Assembly (NCBI GenBank): GCA_028583685.1
Contig: JAMXIF010001194.1
Span: 22,174,313-22,238,312, forward strand
From: Petaurus breviceps papuanus
Taxonomy: Eukaryota > Chordata > Mammalia > Diprotodontia > Petauridae
Direction: 5' to 3'
DNA: 64,000 nucleotides
Shown here: piece after piece, positions 23,220 through 34,100 of the stretch
Layout of the letters: the number at the start of each line of letters is the position of its first letter
Numbering within the stretch: the stretch's first letter is position 1
The notes under the pieces: model-generated
The model's database searches: none
What the model was told of the DNA's origin: nothing
Seen by the model: only the letters and a program-made list of their open reading frames with translations
Position numbers and translations under genes: made by a program

Positions 23220-25400
23220 ACAAATAATTTTCTCAGATGTCTTTCCCCACTGTCTCCTCCTTCAGCCCCTATCTCAAAAGAAGTGTTCTTTCTCCTTACC
23301 AAGGGTAATCCTATATGTATGTGATCCCATTACATTTTCTCCAACACAGTGTCACTACTATCATACCCACTACCTCTCTAATTTACTTCAGTCTTTCACT
23401 TTACTGGCTCCTTCCCCAATGCCTCCAAACACATCCACATCTTTTTTCTTAAAAAAAAAAAAAGGCATTTGATGCTACAACCTTCCCCCAAATCATCTTG
23501 TACTTCTCCCCTTCTCAGCTAAACTTTTTTAAAAAGTCATTCCTCTTCTCTCAATTCCCCATACCCTCTGCAATCTGGCTTCCAGCCTCATCATTTGACT
23601 GAAACTGCTGTCTCCAAAGTTAGAAGGGATCTCTTAATTGTCAAATCTCTAACTTTTTCTCAAACCTCAATCTATTTTGCACTCTCTACAGCCTTTAATT
23701 AACCTTTTTTTCCTGGATCCTGGCCTCTCTAGGTTTTTGCAATATTTTACACTCCTGTCTGGCTTCTCAGTATTCTTTTGTGAATCTTCATTCAGGTCAC
23801 ATCCACTAATTGTGGTTATCCCCCAAAGTTCTGTCCTGAGACCTCTTCCCATTCTATACGATTTCACTTGATGATCTTATGAGTTTCCATGGTTTAAATT
23901 ATCTATCTGCAGATGATTCCCAAATATATGTGTCTAGCCCTAATCTTTCTCCTTAGTTCCAGTCTTATCACCATCTGCCATTTGGACATCTTGAATTGAA
24001 TGTCCCAAAGGACTCCTCTCTTCCTCCAAACTCTTCCCTTTTGCCGACTTTCCGATATCGCTGTCAAGGTACCCGGGATCACAAACCTTGACTTCTCACT
24101 TGTACTCATCTACTTATACAATCTCTTGGGGTTTTACCTTTTATTTATTATTTTTGTTACATTTTAAGTTCCAAACTGCCTCCCTTCCTACACACTCCAC
24201 ACTAGAGAAGCCCATCAACTGATGCAGATTTATAAATAGATATAAAATCATACTGTGTGTACTTCTGTTTATCAAGTCTTTCTCTGGAGTTGAATAGCGT
24301 CTTCATAGCTCCTTCGTAGTTGATTTGACTTTGTATAGTGCTCAGAATAATTTGGTTGTTAATATTGCTGTTACAATGTTCTCTTGGTTCTTCTCACTTC
24401 ACTTTTCATTATTTCATTCAAGTCTTTCCATGTTTTTCTAAAATCCACCAGCTCATCATTTCTTACATCACAATAGTATTCCATCACTACTACAACTTGT
24501 TTAGCCATTCCCCAACTGATGGACATCCCCTTGATTTCCAGTTCTTTGCCACCACAAAGAAAGCTGCTATAAAACAGTCTCTTGTTAAGTCTTGCCATTT
24601 CTACCTTCACAACATCTCTTGTACGTGCACCTTTCTAACCCTTCACACAATGAACCCAGGTGCAAGCCCTCATCACCCTCATGCCTTGACTATTGCAATG
24701 GTTTTGTGGTTGTCTTTCTACCTCTGTGTTCTCCCATTCCAAGCCATTCACTGAGCTGCCAAAGTGATTTTGCTAATGTAGGTCTGACCATGTTATTGTG
24801 CCCACTACCATCACCACGCATACTCAATAAAATTCAATGGCTCTCTATTACCTCCAAGATCAAATATAAAAAGACTCTATCATTTAAAACCCTTTGCAAC
24901 CTGGCTCCTTTCTATCTTTCTAGTTTTCTTATCCTCCCCCCCTCACCTTTTGCATACTTTACAATCCAGCCACACTGGCAAACTTACTGTTCCTCCTACA
25001 CAACAGCCCATCTCCCTTTTCACTGTCTGTCCCCCATGCATAGAATACTGTCTCTGCCTCGTAGCTTCTCTGGCTTCCTTCAAGACTGCTCAAATCTTTA
25101 TTTCTGCAGCTAGTCTTTCCCTTTCACCACCACTACCACCCCTCCCCCCTTAGCCCCAACTGCTAGTGCCTTCTATCTGAGATTACTTTCCATTTGTAAT
25201 ATATACATATGCATCTATATATCTACAGCTATGTATATCTATTTATAGTTATGTCCATACTTATTTGTATGTTCTCTCATCTATTAGAGTGTGAGCTCCT
25301 TAAGGACAAGTACCATGTTTTTAACCTTTCTTTGTATCCCCAATACTTAACACAGTGCCCAGAATGAAATAAGTATTTAATAAAGGCTTGTTTACTGACT
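23220..25400 (+). repeat. Long L2 LINE copy, split by an L1
   Basis: L2 ORF2 order is kept across the interruption. 23220-24115 includes ATCTGGCTTCCAGCCTCATC and the RT YADD-like region near 23900. 24588-25400 includes CTTGACTATTGCAATGGTTT, CCTTTGCAACCTGGCTCCTT, the terminal CCCCAATACTTAACACAGTG and AATAAAGGCTTGTTTACTGA. The frame at 24592-25113 is this L2, not a host gene. Confidence 0.8.
24128..24587 (-). repeat. L1 LINE 3' end inserted in L2
   Basis: A minus-strand L1 terminus. The frame on the minus strand ends with an ORF2-like C-terminus (VMEYYCDVRNDELVDF). CAATCTCTTG before and CAGTCTCTTG after it look like the target-site duplication. Confidence 0.8.
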
Positions 25401-25561
25401 GGATTGAAAGGGGAAAGATGAAGATTTGGGAAAACATCACAAGCTTGGCACAGAGACATAACATACCAATGGGGGACTTCAGTTATACAGATATCTACTA
25501 GATCTCTTTGGCCAAAAGCAGAACAGCTAATAACAAAATAATGATTTTCCTGAATGATGTA

Positions 25562-25716
25562 TTTTTTTTTAAGCAATTGGGGTTAAGTAACTTGCTCAAG
25601 GTTACACAGCCAGGTGTTTCTGGGTGGGTGCTAAGTGTCTGAGCCCGGATTCGATCCCCAGGTCATCCTGACACTGGGGCCGGTGCTCTTGCTCGCTGTG
25701 CTACCTCGCCGCCCCT
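25562..25716 (-). repeat. WSINE-type SINE, CCCAGAAA-variant subfamily
   Basis: Antisense SINE from a T-run through AGCAATTGGGGTTAAGTAAC to GCTACCTCGCCGCCCC. It carries the extra TGTTTCTGGGTGGGTGC block also seen in sense in the copy at 57140-57293. Confidence 0.85.
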
Positions 25717-25805
25717 AAAAGATCTTTTAAAAGATTCAGGAAACAAGAGGAAATTCAATCCTAAATCCAAATTATTATAACAGAGGAATTGATAAAAATA
25801 ATGGG

Positions 25806-25893
25806 AACCCTGGGGAAAAAAGTGGAAGGAGTGATCATTCTATCACAATTTTGGGAGAGAATGATCACTCCTTCCACCTTTTTCCCCAGGGTT
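25806..25893. repeat. 36-bp inverted repeat with 16-nt loop
   Basis: The left arm 25806-25841 and right arm 25858-25893 are reverse complements with one mismatch. The left arm continues the L3 sense sequence, so the right arm looks like a local inverted duplication. Confidence 0.9.
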
Positions 25894-26569
25894 GCTATGA
25901 ACCAAGACATTAGAAAGGTATACTCCCAAGTGTTCAGAGGAAGAAGAGGTAGGAATCCCTGAACACTACAAGGTGAAGTCAGCTGAGAAGGTATTGGAGA
26001 TAGTCAAGAATGAAATACTAGAAATAGAAAGGAAAATTATTTCATGAGGAGAGAAAATGGGAATTGTCAAAAGAGATGAATATGCATAGACAAGGAACTC
26101 ACCAATCAACTTGGTATTCTAAAAGTAAATGTGCAAAAGATAAAAACAAGTGTAGGTAATAACAAAAGAATGACTACAAAGAAGGTTGTATCTTATGATG
26201 ACCAGTTGAAACTGAGAATGTTTAGCTTTTAGAAGATGTGGTAGGGAAGAGGGATGGACATGATAGCTGTCTCCAAGTATTTGATGGACTGTCATGGGAA
26301 GAACAATTAGTGCATTGTTTGGTCCTAAAGGGCAGAATTAGGAGCAATGGGTGAAAACTATATCCAGGTAAATCTTGGCTTCATATAAAAAGTGACAATT
26401 GTGTTGTTGGGCCTTGAAAGAAGGCAAGGATTCTGAGAGGTAGAGATGAAATGAGATTTCATTCCAGGCATGGAAAACTTCTTTATGAGGCAGGAGGTAC
26501 AGCTTCAAGTTCAAGGAATGGCTAGTAACCCAGACTGATTGGAACATACAGTTAGTTCATGAAGATGAA

Positions 26570-26990
26570 TAATATGATGTAATTAACAAGCATTTATCAA
26601 GTACCTACTATATTAGGAACTGTGCTAGACACTAGGGATGCAAAGACAAAAGTTCCTGCCACAAGGAGCTTACATACTTTCAGAGACATACATATCAAGG
26701 TATATAAAATATAAAATAAATGCTGCATAGCTTGTAGGGGAAGGCATTAACTTTGGGGGAGATTGCAAAAGGCTTCTTATAGAAGGTGGCACTTGAAATG
26801 AGAGCTTCTAAAAGGAAAAGTGAGGAGAACTCAGCAATCCAGGCATTATAGTCTAAGGAAAGTCATAGAGAGAGGAAAGAGGGTCTTGTGAAAGGAACAG
26901 CAAGTAGCCAATATGGCTTGATTACGGAATTCTTAGAGGGATTTAATATGAAAGGTTGGTAGGTTGGAGAAGACTTTTATGAACTGATAT
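26570..26990 (-). repeat. L2 LINE 3' part
   Basis: Antisense L2 order: AAGCATTTATCAAGTACCTA, AGGAGCTTACATACTTTCAG, AAGGCTTCTTATAGAAGGTG. About 27000-27060 weakly resembles L1 (AAGCAGAACCAGGAGAACAG). Confidence 0.65.
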
Positions 26991-27084
26991 GTAGAGTGAA
27001 GAAAGCAGAACCAGGAGAACAGTACAGGAATAGCAGCAATATTGTAGATGAAAACCCTAAAAGATGGCTGAAATAATTTTAAAT

Positions 27085-27275
27085 GGGGGCAGTGTGTTGC
27101 AGCGGAAAGAATGCTGGGATTAGAAAACTGGGTTCAATTTCCATCCTTGCTACTTACCTCTGTGTAAACTTTGGCAAGTCACTTAATTTCTGTGGTCCAC
27201 AGTTCCCTTAAATGTAAAAATTAGGAATTTGGACTAGATGACATCTTAATTTCCTTCCAGCTCTAAGAGTCTATG
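27085..27275 (+). repeat. MIR-type SINE
   Basis: Order: GGCAGTGTGTTGCAGCGGAA, CTGGGTTCAATTTCCATCCT, GGACTAGATGACATCTTAAT, CCAGCTCTAAGAGTCTATGA. Confidence 0.7.
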
Positions 27276-27279
27276 AAAT

Positions 27280-29100
27280 ACAATGAGCAATACTGGTTCC
27301 AGAGGACAGATAATGAATTCATGTCCCTCCTCTCAGAGAAGTAGTAAATCGTGGATACAAAAAGTTACATACACTGTCAGATGTAGTTACTATGTCTTGA
27401 CTTTGCTTAAACCTTTTTCTTTGTTACAAGGTGACTTTGTGGTGGCAAGGGTTGGATTAACTGGGAAACAACTGCAGGGTAAAAAACAAAAAGCATCTGT
27501 AAAATTTATTTTAAGAAAGATAGTAGGATAGGTGGGAACCAGATCCAGATTATGGAAGGCCTCAAACACCAGGCTGAAGAGTGTACAGGTTTTTCACATA
27601 GGCCAATGGTCTCCAAAGTGACACAGAATTATGGGTGGTGGGGGTGCAGAAAAAAAAAAGTTCTTTTTTTTTTTATTGAAAATGGAAAAAAGAAGCCTTA
27701 CTCATATTTAAGTGCAAATATTAACACTGGCACCCTCACGGTCCATACATCAGACATGCATGTGTCACCATCCATCTAGTACTCCTAGCAGAAATAAAAA
27801 CTTGGAGAATTAGGGTGTCATTACATTTCTTTAGTAACTCCAGTTGGGGCTGAGAATACTCAGAAACTGAGGGAGGTTTGAGTATGAGTAGGTAGTCTGT
27901 TGAATTACCTAGACACCCCACCCACCTGGGCAGCAAAGCACTCCAATGGTTCAGGTAAGTTAGCCTGGTTACCAGTCCTTTAATAAGGAAAGAAAACTGA
28001 ATCTATGTGCTCCCCACTCCCAGCACCTGACTTGGTTGCCAAACTCAGCATCTTCTCCCTCCCTTCTTCATTTCCATTCCTATCCCCAACTCTCTAGTAC
28101 AGCATCTTGAAGTCTATAGTGGTATGCCACCAGGGCTGGATGAGGTAGGGCTAGACAGGTGGGACCAGGTTCAGCAGGCAGCATCATGAACTTAAATCCA
28201 TGCAGCCCCCATAAGAAAAGCACAATAAATCCCTTGACTGGGAAGCATAGCAACAACAAAGTGCTAAGGAACTTTTTTTTACCTTGAAGGAGGAATTAGT
28301 GGAAGTTCTGGGATAGAATTTAAATGTGACACTTGTTTCTCTTGGTCTCACCCTCCCCCCTGGTCACTGAGAACTTCTTCCTCCACTTGCTCCACATTCT
28401 CCTTTACTCCATCCACTCTAATGAACTTAACTTAGAAATTTGGACCTCGTGGACCATTGTTATAAAAATAATAAGAAATCCCTTCCCCAAAACTTTCCAC
28501 AAAAGTAAAGAGCCCATATTTAAATATTAACATCTTGAAGTTTTGTTATATGGCACACCACTGACTTACCAATGGAAAGTCTCATCCTGCATCTCATCAG
28601 TACCCTCTGCCCCTCTGACTGGACCCCTCTGCTTGTAGGGTAGAGCCAGGAGCTCCAGAAACTCTCTTTAAGAAGGGGCCCTAGTACAGAATCCACTTGC
28701 ACAGCTTCTGGGTTGCTTTGGATTCTTTCATCATATTCTTGAACAGGGTACCTTCTCTCTTTCCCTCTTTCAGCTTCCTTTTGTGTGTTGTCTTCATTGC
28801 CTCCTTGAGGGCATGGGGGTGGGGTGGGGTAGGGTTGTATTCGTATTTGTATTCCCAATGCTGGTCATGTAGCAAGATCAAGGGATGGCAGGTAGACAAC
28901 CAAAGTGTTCTACTGGTACTTTCCTAACCCGAAAAGAGAATTAATTGTATGGGATAGGTAAGCATGAATGGATTGTAATCAGTGTTGTTGGTAGGAGCTC
29001 CTAATTGATGTGATGACAGATCCAGTGGAGTATTTAAAGTGGTAAGTTCATCTCTACCTTATGTTGGTGGTGGTCACCTCAACCGTTCTTGTTTAATAAC
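27280..29100. other. Intergenic, largely unclassified
   Basis: No gene found. A degenerate L2 3'-end-like stretch (TGCCTCCTTGAGGGCATGGG, GTATTCCCAATGCTGGTCAT) lies at about 28760-28875. Short frames here (27283, 27552 and 28520) have no recognisable features. Confidence 0.35.
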
Positions 29101-29104
29101 TTGT

Positions 29105-29810
29105 CAATTTGTCAGTAAACATTTATTAAGTGCCTTCAATGTGCCAAACACTGTCCTAAGCAATGGGGATACAAGAGGCAAAACAGTCTCTGCCCTCAAG
29201 GAGCTTACAGTCTAATGGAGGAAACCACAAGCAAATACGTACGAATAAACCAAATGCAGGAATAATAGCAAATAATAGATGGAAAGCACTAGAATTAAGG
29301 ATTAAGAAAGGCTCCTTGTAAAAGATAGCATTTTATTGGGATTTAAAGGAGGCCAGGGAGATCAATAGGTGGAGCGGAGGAGAGAATGTTCCAGGCATGG
29401 CAAACAGCCAGAGAAAGTGCTTAGATATAGTATCTTGTTCATGGAACATCCAGGAGGCCAAGTGTCACTGGATTGAAGAGCACATGCTGGAGAGTAAGGT
29501 ATAAGAAGACTTGAAAAGTAAGAAGTGGTTAGGTTATGAAGGCTTTGAATGCCAAACAGAGGGATTTATATTTGATGCAGGAGATGATGGAAAGTCACTG
29601 GAGTTTCTTGAACAGGGAAGGTGACAGGGTTAAAACTTTCCCTTAGGAAAATCGCTTTGGTGGCTGAATAGAGAATGGACTGGAGAGGGGAGAGACCCTA
29701 CCAGCATTCTATTTCAGTAGTCCAGGCATGACGTATGGGTGGTAGGAGGATCAGAGGAGGTAAAAGGCACTTATTTGAGAGATGTTGAAAAGATGTCAAC
29801 AGAATGTAAA
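29105..29810 (-). repeat. L2 LINE
   Basis: A long antisense L2: AAACATTTATTAAGTGCCTT, CCTCAAGGAGCTTACAGTCT, TGTTCCAGGCATGGCAAACA, AGTCACTGGAGTTTCTTGAA. It lies tail-out next to a plus-strand L2 3' end at 29810-29905 (GATAAATGTTTGTTGAATTG). Confidence 0.8.
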
Positions 29811-29909
29811 ATTCTTGAAGGCAAAGACTTTCATTTTTCTCTTCAAATGCACTGCTCAGTGCCTATACATAGAAGTTTCTTGATAAATGTTTGTTGAATT
29901 GATTAGACT

Positions 29910-30690
29910 TATACTTGAAACAACTAGAAAAATGGATAGATAGGATCAAAGATTTAGAGCTGGAAAGAACAACAGAATCTAACTCCATCACATAGGATAC
30001 TAAGGATTGATTGATTCATGAAGAACACTCCAAGAGAGTTGACTAAGTTAAGTTCTTAGTAAGGAAAATGGGTTTTGAGATGTGTCCCGGAATTGAAAAC
30101 AAATGGGGGGGGGACCCAACATTCCCTCATACTTACTATTTACAGTAAGAAAATTTTGCTCAAACGTCTTTCATTTTCTATTACTTCGATGAATGCTCTC
30201 CATCGTACTTTCATTCGCTTTCCCCTCCTTTCTCTCTCTTTCCCTCCCTCCCTCCTCTTCCCCCATCCTCCACCGGCTTGTCCATGACCTCCTGTAAATC
30301 CACTGAATGGACCAGTGCAGTCTCCTCGTTCTTTAGATATTCCATGGATACCACTGTAACACACAGGCTATTTTACTGACAGCTCTGACTACACAGGACT
30401 GAGACACCTCCTTTTCTGGAATACACGTCCTTGACGACGGTTTTACGCCACTTTCTCAGCGCCCAAGTCCTCTCTAACATTCTGTATGTTTATTAAATCG
30501 ATCAAGGATTGAGACATTCTTCAAAATCCTAGGCCAAATTCTCAACTCCTTCACTCAAGCAGTATAATAGTTAAATGGCAAACAAACATCATAGCTAACA
30601 ATTGTAAACCAAAGGGAAAAACGCGCTACGGATCCTCAAATTATTTTTACAAGTAGATTATCACAAGGGGGGGGGGGGGTTTAAGGCAAA
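29910..30690. other. Intergenic DNA upstream of OGFR
   Basis: Unclassified, with a MIR-like scrap at about 29945-30060 and a G14 homopolymer at about 30667-30680. No gene is visible. Confidence 0.4.
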
Positions 30691-31006
30691 GCGAGCGGAA
30701 CACAAGAATTCGTACACTGGAGCAGACTCGAATACAATCAACCCAGCGGGCTCTCCCCACCCTAGAGGCGGGCTCAGGCAGCACCACCCCCGCGGCTCGC
30801 TTTCCAAATCTCCTCCCCACCAGTGCGTCCCCCTCCTCCTTTCGCTTTCGTTTCCGCCGCTTCTCTTTCCTTTCCTGCCGGCGTCTCTCCGCCCCTAGTC
30901 ACTCCAACCTACCTCCCTCGAACCCAACACACCTCTACACCTCCTCGCCCTCTCCCGCTCCCTGTTTTGGCAGTGACCCGGCCTTTTAACCTCTCCTGCA
31001 CAAAGC
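30690..31006 (+). promoter_or_regulatory. OGFR: OGFR CpG-rich promoter and 5' leader
   Basis: CpG density rises from about 30690 and continues past exon 1 to about 31560. There is no clear TATA box. The start of transcription cannot be placed exactly. Confidence 0.6.
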
Positions 31007-31141
31007 ATGGACGACGAGGACTGCGATTCGACTTGGGAAGAGGAAGAAGAGGAAGAGGGTCAGGAAAAGGAGAAGGATGAGAGGAAACCCAGAGAGGAAG
31101 CGAAGCCGAGGCCACAGCAGCGCGGGAACCAAGCTTTCCAG
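31007..31141 (+). CDS. OGFR: OGFR coding exon 1
   Basis: 45 codons, acidic then basic, ending GNQAFQ before donor GTGAAG. The phase-0 end matches the human exon boundary before SRM. Confidence 0.93.
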
Positions 31142-34100
31142 GTGAAGTCTTAGAAAATGGCCAGGCCTGCGGAGGGCGGGCGACTCTAGGAGCTTGCACT
31201 CTGCCCAGCGGGCGTGGGGCTGGGAGGAATCCGGAGAGCGAACGAACAAGGGAGCCCTTCTATTCCTGCTGTCTTACCCATCCCCAGTTTTGTCCCCCAA
31301 CCTTCCCAAGCCCCCATGCTGCCCCCTCCCCCGCTTCCGCCGCCAGCCCGCCTTTATCTTTTGGCCAGGAGTGAGGAAGGCTACTTTAGAGGGGGCTGCA
31401 CCCGCCTAGGTCAGACAACACTTATTTGGGGACACTTGCCGCTGAGGTACAAATACCTCTTCTCTAAGATGCTCTGTCGACCGGCACCCCCTACCCCGAA
31501 GCCCTCAGCCTCTTTAGAGAGCCGGCGGCGGCTACTGGAACAGCCATGGGCTACTCCCTACGTATGCGCCCACCCCACCCCAACTCCTCTAACCGCGGAA
31601 GCCCTGACATTGGGCTGTTCGACTTTTAAGGTCTTGCTAGTGAAGTTAACTTTTCCTGGACATTTGGGGCTTTTTGGTGGTGGATTTCCCTCAATTAATT
31701 TGTGGGGTGAAGGTACCCAGGATGGGGTTTGCATTGTCTTCAAAAACATAATATGTATGTTTATGTTTGTGCATATGTGTGCATATGCGTATTCACACAC
31801 GCTTGGAAGACACAGAAATACAAAGACAAAGCAAGACAGTGAATATTGTGTATGTTTTAGGACTTCTACTTTGCCACCAAGTAGCTCTGTGACCTTGAGA
31901 ATGTGACTGATCAAAATCTGAAAGATTTTCCCCCCCAGTCCTCATCTTCTATAGCCTTTGATAATGTCTACCTCAGTGCTCTTTCTTCCCTTGGGATAAT
32001 ACACATCACAGTCCTCTAGATCTCATACCTCTCTAATACTCTTTCTTTAGATCTCTTCCTGGCTTCAAAAGCCAGACCTGAGCAGTAGAATGTGGGTCTT
32101 CCCAAAGGTCTGGCTCTCTTTCCTGTTCTTTGACAGTGGCATTTACTTTACAGCTTCAACCATACCATCTCTAAAGAGATGACCCAAATCTTTATCTTCA
32201 GTCTTGACCTCTTTTCTAAGCTCCAGGTCCAAATCTCAAACATTCCACCAGACCCCCACCAGTGATCTACTGACTCCTCAGACACAAAATGTCTTAAATA
32301 TCTCATTTCCTCTCTCAAATCTATTCCTCCTTTCAGCATCATTATTTCTCTAGGTACTGCCGTTCGCTCAAGCTTCCATGTTTGAAATCTTGGGTTTATC
32401 TTCAGCTCTTCCCATTCGTACATCTCATATTCAGTCAGTTCTCAGGTCTTGTCAATCCTAGACAGTTGATTGCATCCTTCAATCCATCTTTCATAGTGAT
32501 GCTTGAATGATCTTTTCATGCACAGATCTACATGTCTTTCCCATTAAGAAATGTTCCAGTATCTTACTTTTGACTATCAAGTTTAGAGTCTTTTGACTGT
32601 CATTCAAAGTCCTACATAATCTGGTCTCATTTTACCTTTTTTGCCTTTTTTTTAATATTACTGTCCTCCACTCATTATTCACTCTAGCTGAACTACCAGG
32701 CTACTTTCTCCTTTACACACAGTACAACTTTACCTTTGCTGTGCTTTTTTTTTTGCTTGTGCCCATTCCTGCACCTGGAACATCTTCCCTTCCCCCTCTG
32801 CCTGTTGAATTTCTACACATCTCTAAAAGGACAGATTTCCATTCACTCCATAAAAATCTACCCTCATCTCCCTGGACCTCATTTAATTTCCCCTCCTTGG
32901 ACCTCACCCAACAATTTTTATCCCTCTGGCACACTTAACATGTAATGTTGTGCATTATGGTTGTCTTTATTGGTATCCGATTCTACTGGAAAACTTTTGG
33001 AACAGAGACAGTGTCTTTTATAAACTTTGTTATCTCCCACAGAGCTCTAAACAAAGCAGGCCTTTAAGTGTTTGTCAATCAGCAATAGATTTTAAGCTGC
33101 AAAGGACAATAGAAACTATATGATCCAACTCTCATCTTAACATATAAAGAAACTGCAATCTGGAGGGGTGATCTGACTTGCCCCAAATCACAACTAAGTA
33201 GCCCTGAGATCTTAATCCAGGTCTTTGGACTCCATATTCATTCTACCATGTTGTACCTCTATGGATTTTACTCTTCCTCCCATTTAAAAGATTCTGAACT
33301 TGATCATCTCCAAGATGCCAGGGCCATCTCTCTGATCAGCAGAGATCACTGTTGAAAACAGGAGGCAATGTAGGGCATTGGGCAAAATCTGTACCAACCC
33401 TAGGGTTTAACCTAGAAATTGAAGCACCTCGAATTATGTGCTATTCCTCACAGCAATCTTGTGAGTTGGTTGGTAGATATTGCAAGTGTTATTATCTGCA
33501 TTTTGCAAGTGAGGAAACTTGAGACCTAGAACATAGCCAGTGGTGATTTTACTTTTTGTATCATTCTCTATCGAGCTACTTTGTATCTGGTTCTATGCAT
33601 CCCAATAGTAATCTACCTTTGTCCTATTGAGTAGATATGTGTGTGTGGACGTTGGTAAAAAGAAATCTCTAGGCCTAGGGAAAAGAAGGAATAGAAACTT
33701 GGTGAGGAGGGAGTGGTCAGCTTTTCTCTGGGTTTCTCCAGTTTCACTCTGACTCACCCTCTGGCTATCAGTAAGGAACTGGGCCAGTTACCCAGTTACC
33801 CAGTTCTGGGTGCTGGGTCAAAAAGGTATTCCCAAACACTGCTTCTAATTTTAGTTAGTAAAATTAACTTGATTTTTAGGAAACAGGAAAATGCAGATCT
33901 GGTCACAGAATGTCAGAGCTAGAAGGGTAAGTAAGTACCTTAGTGTTTCAAATCTTTGCTAAGCAACTACTTTGTGTAGAGGACCATCATAGTTCTAGAT
34001 ACAAAGACATATATCCTGCCTTCAGAGTACTTACTATTTTAGGAAAGCACCAGCCACTATTTACTTCACTCCTGCCCTTCTGACCATCTCCTCCATAGTC

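Larger units (their letters stand above)
25410..26400 (+). repeat. L3/CR1 LINE
   Basis: Sense L3 landmarks: AGATATCTACTAGATCTCTT, GGGAACCCTGGGGAAAAAAG, GGACATGATAGCTGTCTCCA, GGGCAGAATTAGGAGCAATG. A SINE (25562-25716) and a local inverted duplication (25806-25893) lie inside it. Confidence 0.65.

Noticed and set aside
24592-25113. A 173-codon plus-strand open frame
   Set aside because: It lies inside the L2 LINE and follows L2 ORF2 C-terminal sequence, so it is not a host gene.
25806-25893. Calling the L3 hairpin a microRNA gene
   Set aside because: The hairpin is real, but nothing in sequence alone shows expression or processing. It is reported only as an inverted repeat.
29910-30690. An antisense RNA gene like human OGFR-AS1
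   Set aside because: Human has such a transcript near OGFR, but no splice-paired exons or polyadenylation signal on the minus strand stood out here.
31214-31906. A 230-codon open frame just after OGFR exon 1
   Set aside because: It begins in the CpG-rich start of intron 1, has no recognisable domain, and ends in low-complexity and repeat-like sequence.
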